A DNA stretch of 64,000 nucleotides from positions 1 to 64,000 of the forward strand of contig NZ_AZGB01000016.1 of the NCBI RefSeq assembly GCF_001435235.1. The letters are read 5' to 3'. Positions within the stretch are counted from its first letter, which is position 1, and each line of letters starts with the position of its first letter. The position numbers and the translations under genes are program-made. The DNA is from Liquorilactobacillus ghanensis DSM 18630 (lineage in GTDB: Bacteria > Bacillota > Bacilli > Lactobacillales > Lactobacillaceae). Below, piece after piece: positions 63,832 to 64,000 of this stretch. Below the pieces are notes generated by a model, which did not search any database, had not been told where the DNA came from, and saw only the letters and a program-made list of their open reading frames with translations.

Positions 63832-64000
63832 ATTTAGCACTAATTATTGCTGGTGGAGTTGGTCGGCGAATGCATCAAGATATACCTAAACAATTTTTAA
63901 CTGTTGATAATCGTCCGGTAATTATTCATACATTGGAAGCTTTTCAAAAGCATCCAAGTATTGATGCAATTGCAGTTGCTTGTGTTGCTGGTTGGGAGAA
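63828..64000 (+). CDS. IspD/TarI-type cytidylyltransferase, 5' part
   Basis: The first 57 codons are in the window. The nucleotide-binding start is LALIIAGGVGRRMHQDIPKQ followed by FLTVDNRPVIIHTLEAFQKH, the IspD/TarI pattern with the GGxGxR and PKQF motifs. TarI makes CDP-ribitol from ribitol 5-phosphate and CTP; IspD makes CDP-methylerythritol. Coupling by ATGA overlap to a polyol-phosphate transferase favours TarI. Cut by the window end. Confidence 0.85.
   Translation, partial: MNLALIIAGGVGRRMHQDIPKQFLTVDNRPVIIHTLEAFQKHPSIDAIAVACVAGWE

Overview
The window (low GC by eye) looks like a chromosomal segment from a motile member of the Lactobacillaceae, most like the Liquorilactobacillus/Ligilactobacillus group. 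Pointers are Gram-positive Shine-Dalgarno sites with frequent TTG and GTG starts, a Trp T-box, a LysM-NlpC/P60 wall protein with a Ser/Thr-rich linker, an Rgg-type regulator, and a complete Bacillus-type flagellar and chemotaxis cluster. The genus is inferred from gene content, not from a marker gene.

Layout. 1-6.3 kb: a terminator followed by a decayed class C group II intron, a SigH/ComX-like sigma factor, tRNA-Thr(GGT), helD, T-box-controlled trpS and a Ppx/GppA phosphatase. 6.3-20.7 kb: a LysM/NlpC wall hydrolase, serC-serA, an unassigned structured leader or small RNA, two regulators (Rgg and AraC types), a Zn/Mn-type ABC transporter with a Zur-like palindrome, an HD hydrolase, a glycosyltransferase behind an apparent attenuator, a GNAT, a YagU protein, a GPH sugar symporter and an NmrA-type reductase. 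20.7-22.3 kb: motA-motB on the minus strand. 22.7-42.6 kb: one long plus-strand run, flgB-flgC-fliE-F-G-H-I-J-K-flgD-(TIGR02530 type)-flgE-flbD-fliL-O-P-Q-R-flhB-flhA-sigD-flgF-flgG, ending with an orphan FtsE-like ATPase. 42.6-52.7 kb: a receptor, cheW-D-B-R-A-C-Y-W, fliM and fliY. 52.7-59.9 kb: flgM-flgN-flgK-flgL, flagellin, flaG-fliD-(fliT-position gene)-fliS. 60-64 kb: a divergent pair of surface-glycan genes, a TPR glycosyltransferase and a CDP-glycerol-type polyol-phosphate transferase, the latter overlapping the start of an IspD/TarI-type cytidylyltransferase.

How it works together. The early run builds the basal body, export gate and hook and also encodes SigD, apparently from an extended -10 vegetative promoter. 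I find six SigD-type promoters (TAAA-like box, 14-15 nt, CCGATA-like box). They precede motAB, the receptor/che/fliM-fliY run, flgM-N-K-L, flagellin, and both arms of the divergent glycan pair. This gives the classic SigD/FlgM checkpoint and ties the two glycan genes to filament assembly. The most interesting hypothesis is that they modify flagellin or the filament with a glycan and possibly a polyol phosphate.

Other notable points are a probable ATT start codon for fliJ, an unusually long FliK with recently duplicated repeats, an orphan FtsE-like ATPase with an altered signature motif, a receptor without an external sensor domain, and the absence of flhF/flhG and fliW/csrA.
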